DNA of 64,000 nt from Physcomitrium patens. Taxonomy: Eukaryota > Streptophyta > Bryopsida > Funariales > Funariaceae. The notes under the pieces were generated by a model that was given only the letters and a program-made list of their open reading frames with translations, made no database searches and was not told the origin of the DNA. Below, piece after piece: positions 23,280 to 35,199 of the stretch (its first letter is position 1; each line of letters starts with the position of its first letter). The translations under genes were made by a program, and so were the position numbers. The stretch covers positions 4,676,082 to 4,740,081 of the forward strand of contig NC_037261.1 of the NCBI RefSeq assembly GCF_000002425.4, written 5' to 3'.

Positions 23280-26200
23280 TTATACCTTTTTTGGTGCATT
23301 GGCAAGATTTTCGGCACGCTCCCACGTTCGTTCATTGATGTCGTATCCACTCCAATGCACTAAATACTCCAATTTTCTCCTATTACGCCGTGAATCTAGT
23401 ACCTTTTTCACCTCGTATTCCTCATGGTTTTCAATTTCGATACTTGGTGGCGGACTTTGTACTCTTTGGAGAAAAGCTGACTCTCGATAAGGTTCCAACA
23501 AAGACACATGAAAGACTGGATGTACCTTCATAGTAGCTGGTAACTCCAGACGATATGCCACCGGATTGATCTGCTTCCCGATAACAAATGGCCCTAATCT
23601 CCGATAGTCCAATTTGTCACATGGCCGCTTGGTCTTGATATTCCGTCGAAGAAGCCATACTTTACTTCCAACTTTAAAAGTAGGCGCCTCATTTCGATAT
23701 TTATCTGCAGATGCCTTGTAACTCTCTTGGGCAGATTGCAATTGAAGCTTCAACGTCGCTTGAAGCTCCGATAGTTGCTTCACAAATCCTTCAGCTGCTG
23801 GGTTGTTATTTGCTGAAGAACTCAATAAATCGAGCTTGGGGTGGTATCCGTAGTTGGAGAAGAATGGTGTTTGTTGAGTTGACGCATGAAGAGTGTTGTT
23901 GTATGTGAACTCAGCAAGCGGTAGATATGCAGTCCAATCATCTTGTTGATAGTTGATGCTGCATCGTAAATATTGCTCCAAAACTTGATTCACCCGCTCC
24001 GTTTGACCGTCAGTTTGAGGATGAAAAGCCAAAGAGAGCTTAATATCCACCTTCAATATCTCAAAGAGGGACCTCCAAAACTTGGATACAAACTAAGTAC
24101 CTCGATCTGACACGATATCATCTGGTAGGCCATGATAACAATATATGTTATTAAGAAAGAGTCTTGCGGTGTCTTCACTTGACGATGTTTTCTTGCAAGG
24201 CACGAAATGCGCCATCTTTGTAAATCGATCCACCACAACAAAGATGCTGTCAAATGAATTCGATGGCGGTAGGTCCGTAATGAAGTCCATAGAAACTGAA
24301 GACCATGGTCGGTGCGGAATAGGCAATGGCTGGAGAAGTCCATACGGACGATGTCGAGGGATCTTGGATCTTGAACAAACATCACAAGAAAGGAAAAATT
24401 CCTTCACATCCTTCCACATTTGGGGCCACCAAAAATCTCGTGAAATGAGCTCCAAAGTCTTGTTGAATCCAAAATGTCCCGCAGTTGGAAAGTCGTGGCG
24501 AGATTGAAGTACTCGGAGTCGAGTTGGTCCTTTCGGGATATACAACCGCTCCTCAAAATACAGAAGATCTCTCTCCACCTTAAACTTGTCATTATCGACA
24601 CGTTGTTTGATGTCAAGAGCTATAGAATCCTCAATGGTCGCAGTACGTACCTCGCTGAGGAAGCCGTCATCGATAGTTGCAACAGTAGCAAAAATCCTGA
24701 ATTTTTTTGGTTTCAACAATGTTGTACATTGTTGATCAAACGCTGCTTCTCCAGCCTTTGGCGCAAGATACGATCTCCTCGATAATGCGTCAGATAATCC
24801 TTGTTGTTTTCCAGGGCGGTAGGTGATAATAAAGTCAAATCGTGATAGAGACATATTCCATCGAGCTTGACGACGATTCAAAATTCGAGCTGTCATGAAG
24901 TACTCCAAATTCTTGTGGTCCGTATAAACAGTCACTGGATGTGCAGCTCCTTCGAGGAAGTGACGCCACTCTTGGAAGGCATCCACTATAGCAAGCAGCT
25001 CTTTGTCGTGGATCTCGTAGTTGATCTCAGCAGCAGAGAACTTCTGTGAATAGAACGCAACTGGGTGAAGCTTCTTGTCTATGCCCATCTGTGAAAGCAC
25101 AGCTCCCAAAGCAAAATCTGAAGCATCGGTCTCTAAATAGAAAGCCTTTGCAAAGTCAAGGTGTACCAAGATTGGAGCCGTAGTGAATGTCGTCTTGAGA
25201 TCTTGAAATGCTTTTGTTGCTTGTGATCCCCATTCGAGCTTGTCTTTGCTTGTTAGACGCGTGAGTGGTGCAGCAACTTGAGAATAATTCTTGATGAAGA
25301 TCCGATAGAAATTAGCAAATCCAAGAAAACACTGAACATCTCTAACCGTCTTCGGAACTTCCCAAGATATAATTGCTTCTACCTTTTTTGGATCCATCTT
25401 CAAGCCCTCTGTAGTCGCAATGAAGCCCAAAAATTCCATCTCATTCTGGTGAAATTGACACTTCTCCAACTTGGGGTAGAGTCCTCGTTCGTATAGTTTT
25501 TCAAGAACCAAACAAACGTGCTTCTCATGTTCTTCTTCATTCTTCGAAAATATCAAAATATCATCCAAATAGATGACAACAAAGTCATCGAGGTACTCCC
25601 GAAAGATGTCGTTCATCATATGCTGAAAGACCGCTAGAGCATTGGTAAGACCAAAAGGCATGACATTGTACTCAAAATGGCCATACCTTGTACGAAAGGC
25701 TGTCTTCCATTCATCTCCTTCTTTGATTCGCACAAGGTTGTAGGCTCCTCTTAAATCAATCTTTGTAAAAATCCTTGCACGTCCAAGTTGATCTAAGAGG
25801 CCGGAGATCAAAGGTAAGGGATAGCGATTTTTCTTGGTCACCTTGTTGAGTCCTCGGTAGTCCACGCACATCCGCAGTGAGCCATCCTTTTTCTTCACGA
25901 ATAGGATTGGTGCTCCAGCTGGCGACTTTGAATGTCGAATAAAATTCTTGGCTAGATTCTCATCGATGTACTTCCGCAATTCTGCCAACTCCGTCTGCGA
26001 TAGGTTGTATATTGGACCAAAAGGTGGTTGCGCTCCTTCCTCTAAGTCTATGGCGCAATCATATGGTCGATGTTCCGGCAGTATATCGGCGTTCTTCTTC
26101 TGAAACACGTCTTCAAAATCCCTATATTGCTCTGGTATATTCGATGTTGAGATATTCTCGCCGCTAGTTGGAGCTGCATAAATGACAAATGGTGCGCCTT

Positions 26201-26702
26201 CCTTGGACGATCTTAGGAACGCTCTCGCTCCAATAAACATGGATTTCTTCATGTAGGTTCTACCAACAGGTTTATTATTATTTTTTTCAGGAAATGTTAT
26301 CCTTCGTAGCCTCCAATTAATGGACGGATTATGATCTTCTAACCAAGAAAGACCAAGGATAACAGGGCTTGATGGGGTTCTAATAATATTAAAAATAACG
26401 TGACTACTATGGTCCTTAAACACCACTTCTATAGGTTCTGATTCGTGGGTAACGTTGCCTGACAATAAGGGTCGTCCATCTATCACCTCTACGTGAACAG
26501 GTTTGGACTTCTGTACTAAACGGATCTTGTGGCGTTTAGCAAACTCTTCATCTAAAAAACAAGTAGATGCCCCCGAATCCAATAAAGCTAAAGTTTTTTG
26601 TTTTTCAGGGCCTAAAAACAAAGGAATTGTAAAACAACGGGCAGGTTGGACAGAGAAGGAGGAACCTGATTGTTGTCGTGATATTAGATTGTCCAGCCGC
26701 AC
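23280..26702 (-). pseudogene. Pol part of element A (protease, RT, RNase H, integrase, chromodomain)
   Basis: The domain order matches B: aspartic protease (LLDSGASTCFLDEEFA), RT (VVIYLDDILIFS), RNase H (METDASDF-like ETDASDFALGAVLSQ), zinc-binding and catalytic integrase (HFGFNKTLELISRDFWWPQ, SMDFITDLP, HPQTDGQTERVNQ), and a C-terminal chromodomain (LEYLVHWSGYDINERTWE). The chromodomain places it in the chromovirus branch of Ty3/gypsy and would direct integration to particular chromatin. Broken. Confidence 0.93.
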
Positions 26703-26707
26703 GGTTC

Positions 26708-27709
26708 CTACTGTGGCTGGGCGTCGTCGTTTTCCGGAATCATCGCACTTCTAGTCTTGACAGGGTGCCAATTTTGCTTCTTGGGGCAATTTCCAACCTT
26801 GTGACCTTCTTCTCCATAGTACAAACATAACCCTTCGTCCATACGCCGTTTCTTCTCTGTTGGAGTAAGAGATCGGACACGCGCCGTGTCGATTTGCATG
26901 TCTGTTGCCTCCGAATGTGAGTTTAAGCTATTTGCAGACATAGTCACGTCGTAACGAGTCATTTGGTGTCTTGGACGTTGGTCTTGGCGACGCTGGAATA
27001 GGCGGTTGTCACACTTTACAGCTTGGCTAATAGCTTCGTTGAGCGTTTGAGGATCAGGAAGAGATAACAGCAAGTCCTTCACATCATCCTTCAAGCCTTA
27101 ATAAAACTGACTCACCAACGCCTCTTCACCCCAATTAATGTCACTTGCCAATTGTCTGAAATCCGAGGCATAGACTGATGCAGAGCGTGTTCCTTGTCGT
27201 AGCGATCAGATCTTTGTTGTAGCCCATCGAACTTTATCATGCTCGCCAAATGCTTCTGCAAACGCCTCCAAGAACGTTTGAAAGTTGCTCAGGATTGGCG
27301 ATCGCTTCTCGAACAAGGGAGTAAACCAAGACAGAGCTTGTGCTGTAAGCAAGGTTCCAACAAGCCCAACACGCGCTTCCTCCGTCGGATAACGTTCGGG
27401 CTGTAAAATTGTTATCAACCTGATTTGGTTGACAAAACCTCGAAACTTGGAACGAGTTCCATCAAACTTATCCGGAAGACTAACTCGAGGCTCCTTTCGT
27501 TGTAGGACTACTCGATCTTGTTGAAATGGAGGTAGAACTACTTCTTCTGGCGCAGAAGTTTGAGGCTGATATGCTTTAGATGGCGCTATCCCAGATGCTC
27601 CATTGTTATGGAGTCCTACCATGACTCCTTCGATCTCTGTTGTCCTATGTGACAACGAGGCAAGAGCATTTATGATGGCGTCTAGTTTGGATTCCAAACT
27701 TTCAACCAT
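26708..27709 (-). pseudogene. Gag part of element A
   Basis: A retrotransposon Gag. The N-terminus has MVESLESKLDAIINALASL, the central domain has LPDKFDGTRSKFRGFVNQI, and there is a C-terminal zinc-knuckle segment (GLCLYYGEEGHKVGNCPKK). It aligns along its length with the 335-residue Gag of B. It would form the virus-like particle. Broken. It ends in the same sequence context as B, with pol following in another frame. Confidence 0.88.
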
Positions 27710-27769
27710 TTTAACGTCTTAACCTTCGGCTAACCTTCAGAAAGAAGAAAAAAGAGTTTTGACAAGAGG

Positions 27770-27965
27770 ACAATATTGGTTCAGAGGAGAGTCCTCCACA
27801 ACCTCTAAAACGCCTTAAGACTCCAAGATGAGGGGTAATCCACACTCTCCAAGAAGAATAAGGCTCCAATATTGAGAAAGAAGAGATATCAGTTTAGAGG
27901 AGGGTAATCCGCAACCTCTAAAACACTAGCACACCTTCAAGAAGAGGGGTAATCCACTCTCTAAC
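27770..27965 (-). repeat. Leader repeat module of A
   Basis: The leader between PBS and gag carries several copies of a short module, GGGTAATCC(A/G)C in plus reading, at about 27836, 27904 and 27943. The same module occurs in the leaders of B (about 51226-51280), C1 (7750-7795), C2 (18455-18510) and D in inverse orientation. Confidence 0.7.
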
Positions 27966-27977
27966 AAGAAGGAACTA

Positions 27978-27989
27978 GCTCTGATACCA
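27978..27989 (-). other. Primer-binding site of A (initiator Met tRNA type)
   Basis: TGGTATCAGAGC on the minus strand, 23 nt inside the 5' LTR. This is the standard plant retrotransposon PBS complementary to the 3' end of initiator methionine tRNA. Element B has TATCAGAGC at the equivalent place. The 23-nt gap from the LTR is longer than usual. Confidence 0.8.
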
Positions 27990-28171
27990 GTGAAAATGTA
28001 GTCTCGACAAACTGTCACGGACACAAAATACAGACTTGAAATCTAACAAGAAGTTCAAGAAGAAGTGGCAGAACTAGATTAAACAGATGAGTACAAGAAC
28101 AACACCAGAAAGGTGAGCTAGAACTCCAAGAGATGTGTTGTCGAGACTGAAGAACCCTTCAGCCTCGACTT

Positions 28172-28181
28172 CTATATATAC
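28172..28181 (-). promoter_or_regulatory. TATA-like box of element A
   Basis: GTATATATAG on the minus strand, in the 5' LTR, about 110 bp downstream of the heat-shock-like array. The equivalent in the 3' LTR is 22413-22422. Confidence 0.6.
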
Positions 28182-28289
28182 TACTGAATAGGAAGCTTCT
28201 CGAGCTACTTCCGCTAACTAGGACGCTTCTCCAACAACTTCTACTAATTAGAAAACTTCTCGAGCAACTTCCTAGAATCTATCAAAATA

Positions 28290-28427
28290 TTCTAGAACCT
28301 TCTAAGAATATTCTAGAACCTTCTAACAGAATCTTTAGGGAATATTATAAGAATCTTCTAGAATCTTCTAAAGGAATCTTTAGAGAATCTTTAGAGAATA
28401 TTCTAGAAGAATATTCGAAGAATCTTC
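28290..28427 (-). promoter_or_regulatory. Heat-shock-element-like array in the 5' LTR of A
   Basis: Same architecture as in the 3' LTR, with one 21-bp unit fewer: TTCtaGAAccTTC starts at 28290, then GAAtaTTCtaGAAccTTC at 28306, with further GAA/TTC units to 28427. It lies upstream of the element's own TATA-like box, where an inducible promoter would be expected. Confidence 0.75.
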
Positions 28428-28445
28428 CAATGTATGTCCATGACA

Positions 28446-28450
28446 CTTAG
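28446..28450. other. Target site duplication of A, right copy
   Basis: CTTAG, identical to 22249-22253. Confidence 0.92.
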
Positions 28451-30169
28451 CTCAAGAGTTTCTATTCTTATTGTATTTGATAATAGTCATTCCAATTTCT
28501 ATCTTATATCTATCTTTGATTGGTATATTTTTCCTTTTTTCATATCATGAGGACATATTATGTTTTTAAAGTTTTGTTATAATTCATATCTTTGACAAAT
28601 GGTCAATTCTTGGATACCAATATAACTATTTTTGTAGTAAATTTTACAAAAATCTACTCTTGACTTTATCTTAAAGATAATTGTATTGATTTCTTACATA
28701 TCTCATCTCAATTTGACCTATTTATGGCCCTACAAAAAGAACTGAAGTATTATAATATAAAAGACATAATAGGAAAAATAAATAAATAAATAAATTATAA
28801 CTATGCTTCATCTTTTTGGCGTGAATTTCTAAGATATTATTTATTAACATTTTACTTTAAAAAAAAATTATATAATTTGGTCTTTGTCCACTTTTTTATC
28901 CAATAGTTGTGTTGCCATACCACAACATTATATAGACTCTTTTTAAATCATTTGTTTGTAGATAATATAAATTCAAAAAAATGCCAAGGTTTTTAAAGAT
29001 GAAACATAAAGTAACCAACACATGAAAGAACAATATAGTCTAGAATAAGAATTTTTTTAAAAAAAGAATTAAAATAAAATAATATTATATCATTTTATAA
29101 AATTATTTTTTTCAGGAAGTAGAATGGTTCTTTGATGAAAAGAAATGTCATAAATTAAAATGGTAGAAAAACTAGTTGAAAAACTAAAGTCCCATAGAAT
29201 GATCCATTTGTTCATATTCCATATGAAGATGGATTAGATAAGTTGTATTAAAATTTGTACTAATAAAGTTCCTTCTGCCTATTCAATAACAAAAATATTA
29301 GAACACAAGATGGATATGCTCTTAAAATCAATGCAATAGGTTCATCCAGTACATGACAAAAAAATATAAACAAATAAATAAAAGTATTAATCCTTGTGGC
29401 ATGAGCCTATGATGAAAGCATCACAAATTCAGCAGCTTGATTTCAAACCAATTCAGTTTGGAGGCTTGGGATTATCTTGGAGCATCAGATTTTTTTCAGA
29501 AGTTGCAACAACCAGATACCTCTCTGTATATGTTAGCTTACACTGTAATATGTTCCAAGAATATTGTAGTTGAAGACGTGAATACTGCCATCACTTTGTA
29601 CCTAGACATAGTGGTACTTTACGTATAAACAAGATACATGGAGGTATATGGTTACATAGAGCATGTAGAATAGATTTTACATCCCCAATGTATGCTGGGG
29701 AAGATTGCAGTCATTAGCATTCAGCAACAATCACAAGTATGTAACCGGTTATTCGAAGATAAGAATTTATGCCCTGAGTTCTGGAATGTCAATGTCGATG
29801 CCGAATTGATGCAGGGAGGTAATTGGAAGGCAAGGGAAGAATTTCCTGAAAGCGATAATTCTCGCTTAATCAGAAATATTTCATTGATGAATTGCACGTT
29901 GCCCCAACATTGAAACGTCCCGTATCTACGGGATGACAGATTCTGTTGCGTGACAGTCAATCTCTTCAACTTCTTATACACATGAGTCCGACTCTTATAA
30001 GCTTTTCATTGGTGCCCGTTTAACAAGTGATGGATTAGTAGTGCCTTGATCGAACAACCTCAGCTGCGCTACGGTAACCAAATCACAAAGACATGATGTT
30101 AAGTTCACCATTACAATGACTCAAACCAACGTAATTATGCTTATTAAAGTTAAATTCTTGACTCGTCAA
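28451..30169. other. AT-rich DNA; LTR remnant, then no recognised gene
   Basis: The first ~150 bp continue the LTR fragment into which A inserted. After that I see no gene. From about 29430 to 30170, downstream of the WRAP73-like gene, base composition is more balanced and short frames of 60-86 codons exist on both strands, but none resembles a known protein. Part may be the gene's 3' UTR. Confidence 0.5.
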
Positions 30170-32900
30170 TTAAGATGCTTCATCATTGAAGTCCACATCA
30201 TCAACCTCCAACTCTGAAAGTACGGGAACGAATGTGCAGCAAAAGGCCTCGCGGTCTTTCAGGACTAAGGATGTGCCGTCTGGATTCCACTTGAGATCAG
30301 ACACTACAAAATGATTAAGGGGAATGTTCACACAAGCAGCACCGCTTGGAGTCCACATATACAAATGAGGAGTTCCTGTGCAGATGGCAACGCGAGGATA
30401 TATTGGATCCCAAGCGGCAGCCCGAATTGGATCCTTGTGAATGAGCAGCGCTGCGAGCTCTAGTCGAGCTATGTCCCAGATCCAGAGAGCAGTCGGCATG
30501 TTGTCATTGCGGGTGAAGACATAATGGCTGCCTGCACTCCATGCCATTAAACCTAGCCAACATAATGCCAGTCTTAGAGATGTCCTGAACCTGCTATTCT
30601 TGCTCTTTAAACTTAACTGAGAGCAAGAATGGTGATGGATGCACAAAGAAATGATAAAATAATATAACATGTGGCAGGATTGAAATTGGTCAAGGAAGAA
30701 AAGGAAACAATGCAACCAGGAGGAGCTTTACCTATGCCTTGTTTTGGGTTGGGTTTGTCAGGTGCAGGCTTCTGTGATGGAACCGACACCGGCACTTCGG
30801 CTACTGCGTAGCGTACTCTTGTCCGATTATCACCAGGAGAATCTGTCCACATGTCAAATCACCATCATATGAACATTGATGGAAAGAAGAAAAGGATTGC
30901 AGCTGCACAACACGATTCAAGGAAATTGCACTGAGATATTATCACTTGTGATATGTTCCTGCAAATAAGTTTACCAAATTAGTGAAGAGGAGTTGCAGAT
31001 AATAAACATCAAGCTCCAACTTCATATCAACGAAAGAATGCCGGGAAGGAGGAAAAAATAATAAAAAGTCAACATCCATCACACAAAGTCGTACCTCCCA
31101 CCCTCGGTTGATCACCAAATCCTGAAGACCCATTCATGAGCATAGATTGCATGTGCACGCTATAGGGTTCCTCAATTTCCTGCATGTCACGAAAGGAATA
31201 AGAAGAGCAGGTCCATGACTACGCATATGGTTTTGTAAAGGAAAGAGTGAAACTAATCAACTTTGAATAAGACACTCACCTTGAAGACAACAGCGTTGGA
31301 AGGTCCTTTCACAGCGAATGGATGACTGAACTCAACGACTGGCTTGAATGTGAGGAGATTTAATGCACGCACTACTTGATCGTAACTACCACACCCTAAA
31401 AACTGGCCGCATGGAGACCAAGATACTGTCTTCAACCCCAATCCATTGCCATACGCTGAGTACTTGAACAAACAACGCCCGTCGGGAGAATATATTAGCA
31501 CCTGTACAGATAATAGGTTAGAACCCCATCTTGGCACCTCTCAGCCTTTCGGATGCACGGAAGCAACCCAATCAGCTCAAAGAAAATAATAGGCCAAAAC
31601 AATGTACTGTGATCAATGAGTTGCAGTAATTGGAAGCCTACCACCGGAGAGATACAATGTAGCAAACATCTGCTTATGAATTTGAGTGAAATGGAATTTC
31701 GGGGAAAAATAAGCGAGGAGAAAATTCATTGCCAGTGGAATTAGGTTGTAAAGTAGAACCTTATATTCAAGAGGTGAATCCCACACAGCTATGTTGTTGC
31801 TGTCAGTTGGTGACCATTCCAAATCCGCCAAGTCGATGGTATCTGCTCCAAAAGTTCCCATTGATTCCCATCCTCGGCACGCCAACATGTTGATGTAATC
31901 CCTGCAGTCTCGCCTCGTTGCAATTGCGGCAAACATGCCATCCTTCGTGAAAGCAACAGCCCGGGAGCCATGTTTCGGCCACGGCACATGGACACAGGCT
32001 GTGCTAACCAATGACCATACCGTCAGTCGAAGCTGAAAGTCGGACGTGGTGAGGATGTGGCGACTGTCCGGGCTCCATCTGTTAATTGTACAATACAGAA
32101 GGAATCAACGTTTTGTTGGTTGCATCCGAAGTTCCATTTGACAATCAATCAGTGCCACAACTTGCATCAGCAGCTGACAGGGGACATTACATCATTTTTA
32201 ATCCCCCATGAGTACTCCACGAGTGCACAGTTTGGTGAGGCAAGGTACTTGCCTTTGCAAAACCCTACACCTTGAACCCTAATCCAAAATGCGGAACAGC
32301 CGTGAAATCTACCTCGCATGAGTTATACCAGCTGCTCCATCGTCAATTTTGCAAGTCCATTCAGGCTGTGAGACAGACCAAGCTTGCACCATAGCTTTCT
32401 TGAACAAGCCACACAAGATGTATTCAGAGTCTGGGGCCCACTCCACATAGCTGATTTTGTCAAGGCAAGAGTATAACTGCACCACCTGAACAACATCCAG
32501 AACGAAGATAAGAAAACCTGCATGAAACTGCAAAATATCTTGTGTTCAATTAAGCATCGAACTAAACGCATACTGTAACTACACATGCCAGAAAATTGTA
32601 CGCTTGTATCTACCAATGCCAGGTCTTTAGTCCTCTTTCTTTGCTGAAGTAATACTTTATCTACCTGTGAGTTTCGACTTGCAAGGTCGGAGCTGCAATA
32701 ACACACCCCCCCCCCCCCCCTGACGGCTTCAACATAACCTCGTCATTGGACAACAGCAATCCTCAGACCTCTCCAGACCTCACCTTGAGAGAGGCCACAT
32801 CTCGAATGACGAGTCGGTAGTCAACTGCTACGGCGAGGAACCTGGCATCGGGAGAGAAGAGGATATGCCCCGAATGCTTGTAAGTGTCGCTGAATTCCAT
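30170..32900 (-). CDS. WRAP73: WRAP73/WDR8-family WD-repeat protein, 7 coding exons
   Basis: Coding exons, in transcript order: 32900-32784, 32485-32313, 32078-31760, 31501-31280, 31179-31095, 30842-30732, 30552-30170. They join in frame to 1410 nt (469 residues plus stop), close to the roughly 460 residues of the human protein. The start at 32900 (MEFSDTYK) aligns with the family N-terminus. Family landmarks seen: RLVIRDV near residue 30, QLYSCLDKISYVEW at about 42-55, RRDCRDY near 140, LEYKVLIYSPDGRCLF across the exon 3/4 junction, RAxNPK-like DKPNPKQGIG before exon 7, and TRNDNMPTALWIWD in exon 7. WRAP73 proteins are beta-propeller scaffolds. In animals and fungi WRAP73 works with SSX2IP/Msd1-type partners at centrosomes or spindle poles; the plant role is inferred to concern microtubule organisation. 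Introns are 100-298 bp, with GT donors and AG acceptors. The same frame stays open upstream to 33203, so a longer N-terminus cannot be excluded. Confidence 0.93.
32706..32720. repeat. Poly-C run in intron 1 of the WRAP73-like gene
   Basis: An uninterrupted run of 15 C on the plus strand (poly-G in the transcript) lies in intron 1, about 65 bases downstream of the donor. It is a simple repeat and may be length-variable. A G-rich intronic tract near a donor can act as a splicing enhancer, but that is only a possibility here. Confidence 0.9.
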
Positions 32901-33300
32901 GCCACTCTGCTCGCCTTTGACCTGCACACGTGCTTTTGGCAGCTTATACCGCGAGGTCCTCCGAGCATTTACCCAAACCTGCGAACCCCGCCGAGCACCC
33001 CCTTCGTATATCCAAGCTGCATCTTCACCCTCCTCGTCGCGTTGTGAGTCGTCACACGCTTCGGCGACTTCACCAATGCCGCAACTCCCCCTCTCACACC
33101 ACATAAGACTCACAAAAGCGGAGCTTGCAGGAGCATGCCAGTTGCTGCACGACACACACACACAGATGTCCACCGACACCAACCCGGCGAAGCTCACAAA
33201 CATGCAGGGAGAGGGGGTATTGGAATGCGAGGTGGGGCGCTTTCACATGGGAAAATCAAAAGAACCCTAATGCCAAGACTCAGCCCAGCTGCTCCGAGTC
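32901..33300 (-). promoter_or_regulatory. GC-richer 5' flank / probable 5' UTR of the WRAP73-like gene
   Basis: This stretch is clearly richer in G and C than the surrounding DNA, and it lies directly upstream of the chosen start. The gene's reading frame continues open through it to 33203 without resemblance to the family, which suggests 5' UTR or proximal promoter rather than coding sequence. No convincing TATA box was picked out. The transcription start is unknown. Confidence 0.4.
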
Positions 33301-34037
33301 TTGGAAAGGGGGAAACTAAAGACAAACCTTTGAAATTTAAAACTGCTGGAGGGATCAAGGGCTCTTGACTTTAACAGGACATGCAGCATCTTCCAATACA
33401 ATCATACAAGGTTATGTTCAAAAAAATATATATGTTTATTCATTTATTAAAAGATTTATAAATTTGACTCAAGTTTGATACTAGAACAATTTAATACGGA
33501 TGCAAATTTATAAAAAAATAATGTATAAAGATAATAATTAACCAATGAGAAGTAATTTAAGCATTTTTTTGTTTAGAGACTAAATATCCTCTAAGATTAC
33601 TTGCATGCAATAATACACATAACTTAGACAAAACATAAAATTAAGAGCATAGCTAAATTCAATAATGTTATATTTTGAATGATGTATTATTGTTGATTTC
33701 TTTAATTAATATAATTTTTTGACAATCTATATTTTGATAAAACAAGTTCTTTTTAGTATTTATATAATTAAAATAAATCTTTATAAATAATATATTTTAT
33801 AGGCTTTAACATGCCCAATAAATAAGCATAATAATAGAGATAGTAGATAATTTTGCTTTATAACTTTAATCAATGATAGCTTCAATAAATGTCATTGCAA
33901 GTTTTAAATTCAATAAAATTGGTGAAATAAAAATCTTATGGTCTTTATTTATTTATTTATTTATTATTATGAATTTATTTTTTGACATCTTTACAAATAT
34001 CAAAATTACAAGATTTTAAAATAAGATTTCAAGTCTA

Positions 34038-34073
<36 letters not shown>

Positions 34074-35199
34074 ATCTTATAGCTTTTTGGAACCTAAATA
34101 AAAATTTATATTTGGGTTCTTTTTTTTAAATACCAACATTGATTGTACTTAAGAATCTCCTTATTGAGCTTTGAATAATTATCATTGAAATTGCCAATAG
34201 CCTAAAAGAGGTCTTTGGTTCTAAATCAAAGAATGAATAAACTTCAAAGCCTTGTTTTTCCAATTTGTATTTGTTGACTATCTAAACCTTGTCATTTGCT
34301 ATTGATTTTGCATGACCATGAACTATTGCATCAAGAATTGCAAAGATTTATCATTGAAAGGCAAAAACTCTACATTATATTTAAATAGCTAAAGTTAAAA
34401 AAGTAGAGACATCTAAACTTCCTAATATCAAAGGCAAATTAACCAAAATAAATCAACAAGGAACATTATTACTTCTAAAAGTATTGTGATGCCTAATACT
34501 AATGTTGACCTAGACACCAAAGGTCTTATTTCAATGAAGTACATCAAAAAAGAAGCCCAAGAAACTATTTGGCAATAATACATTTAAAAAATTGTAATAA
34601 CTTCTTAAGACAGTATTAGCAAAATATTTCTATATCTTACAACATCAAACAACAATAAAATAAATTGACATTTCTATCAATAATCCACCTATTTTTCATC
34701 ATAATAGAAAAGACTTAGCTAAGAATTTAAATAAAGTTTATCTATAACAAACTCTACATGTCATTAGAAATATTTTATGGCTATCATATTTCTAAAACAC
34801 TTTACAAATAAAGTATCTAAAGACCATGGTAGAATCTTAAAGTAATATTTAAAGATAAGCAACAATATCAAAGTGGTCAATCTATAACTAGATCCAATTT
34901 AAGAAGAAGGTAGAATGTACTTCTCAAAAGATCAAAACAAGGTTAATAATGATCATTCCTCTCAATTATTATAAAAAAGCTTTCTTGTTAATCCAAATTC
35001 CATTTTTTTCTTTGTTTTGCCTTTCATATTCTATTCTGTTTAGTTCTATTTAGTTTTGTTCTAATCTATAATGTCCTATATTGTAATGAGATTTATATTG
35101 CTATAGATTAAAAGAGTCTTAGATCATAGAGATAATCTAGTCTTATTTTATTGATATTAGAGTGAGTCTTAGTGTGTTCTTTGGTAGTATATTAATAGC
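33301..35199. other. AT-rich intergenic DNA, no gene seen
   Basis: No frames of interest. A run of 29 A occurs at 34043-34071. Confidence 0.6.

Larger units (their letters stand above)
22254..28445 (-). mobile_element. Element A: chromovirus (Ty3/gypsy), complete with LTRs and target duplication
   Basis: A 6.2-kb element on the minus strand with LTRs at 22254-22707 and 28013-28445. CTTAG flanks it on both sides (22249-22253 and 28446-28450). It has a PBS, gag, pol (protease, RT, RNase H, integrase, chromodomain), an extra 3' reading frame and a polypurine tract. The LTRs differ by about ten substitutions plus one 21-bp repeat unit, roughly 2-3 percent, so it is fairly young but older than B. 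The coding part is broken by a few breaks. Its codon use and GC are higher than in the older relatives C1, C2 and D. Confidence 0.95.
28013..28445 (-). repeat. 5' LTR of element A
   Basis: 433 bp, with the same termini as the left LTR and followed by the CTTAG target duplication. As the 5' LTR it would hold the promoter: heat-shock-like units at 28290-28427 and a TATA-like box at 28172-28181 on the minus strand. Confidence 0.95.

Noticed and set aside
24145-24785. Plus-strand frames of 100-120 codons within A
   Set aside because: They are opposite-strand shadows of the integrase and RNase H coding regions.
29692-29913. Possible small gene (73 codons) downstream of the WRAP73-like gene
   Set aside because: No recognisable domain, competing frames on the other strand, and no supporting splice or promoter signals.
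32884-33270. 128-codon frame opposite the 5' end of the WRAP73-like gene
   Set aside because: It overlaps exon 1 and the GC-rich flank and resembles nothing; GC-rich DNA gives long chance frames.
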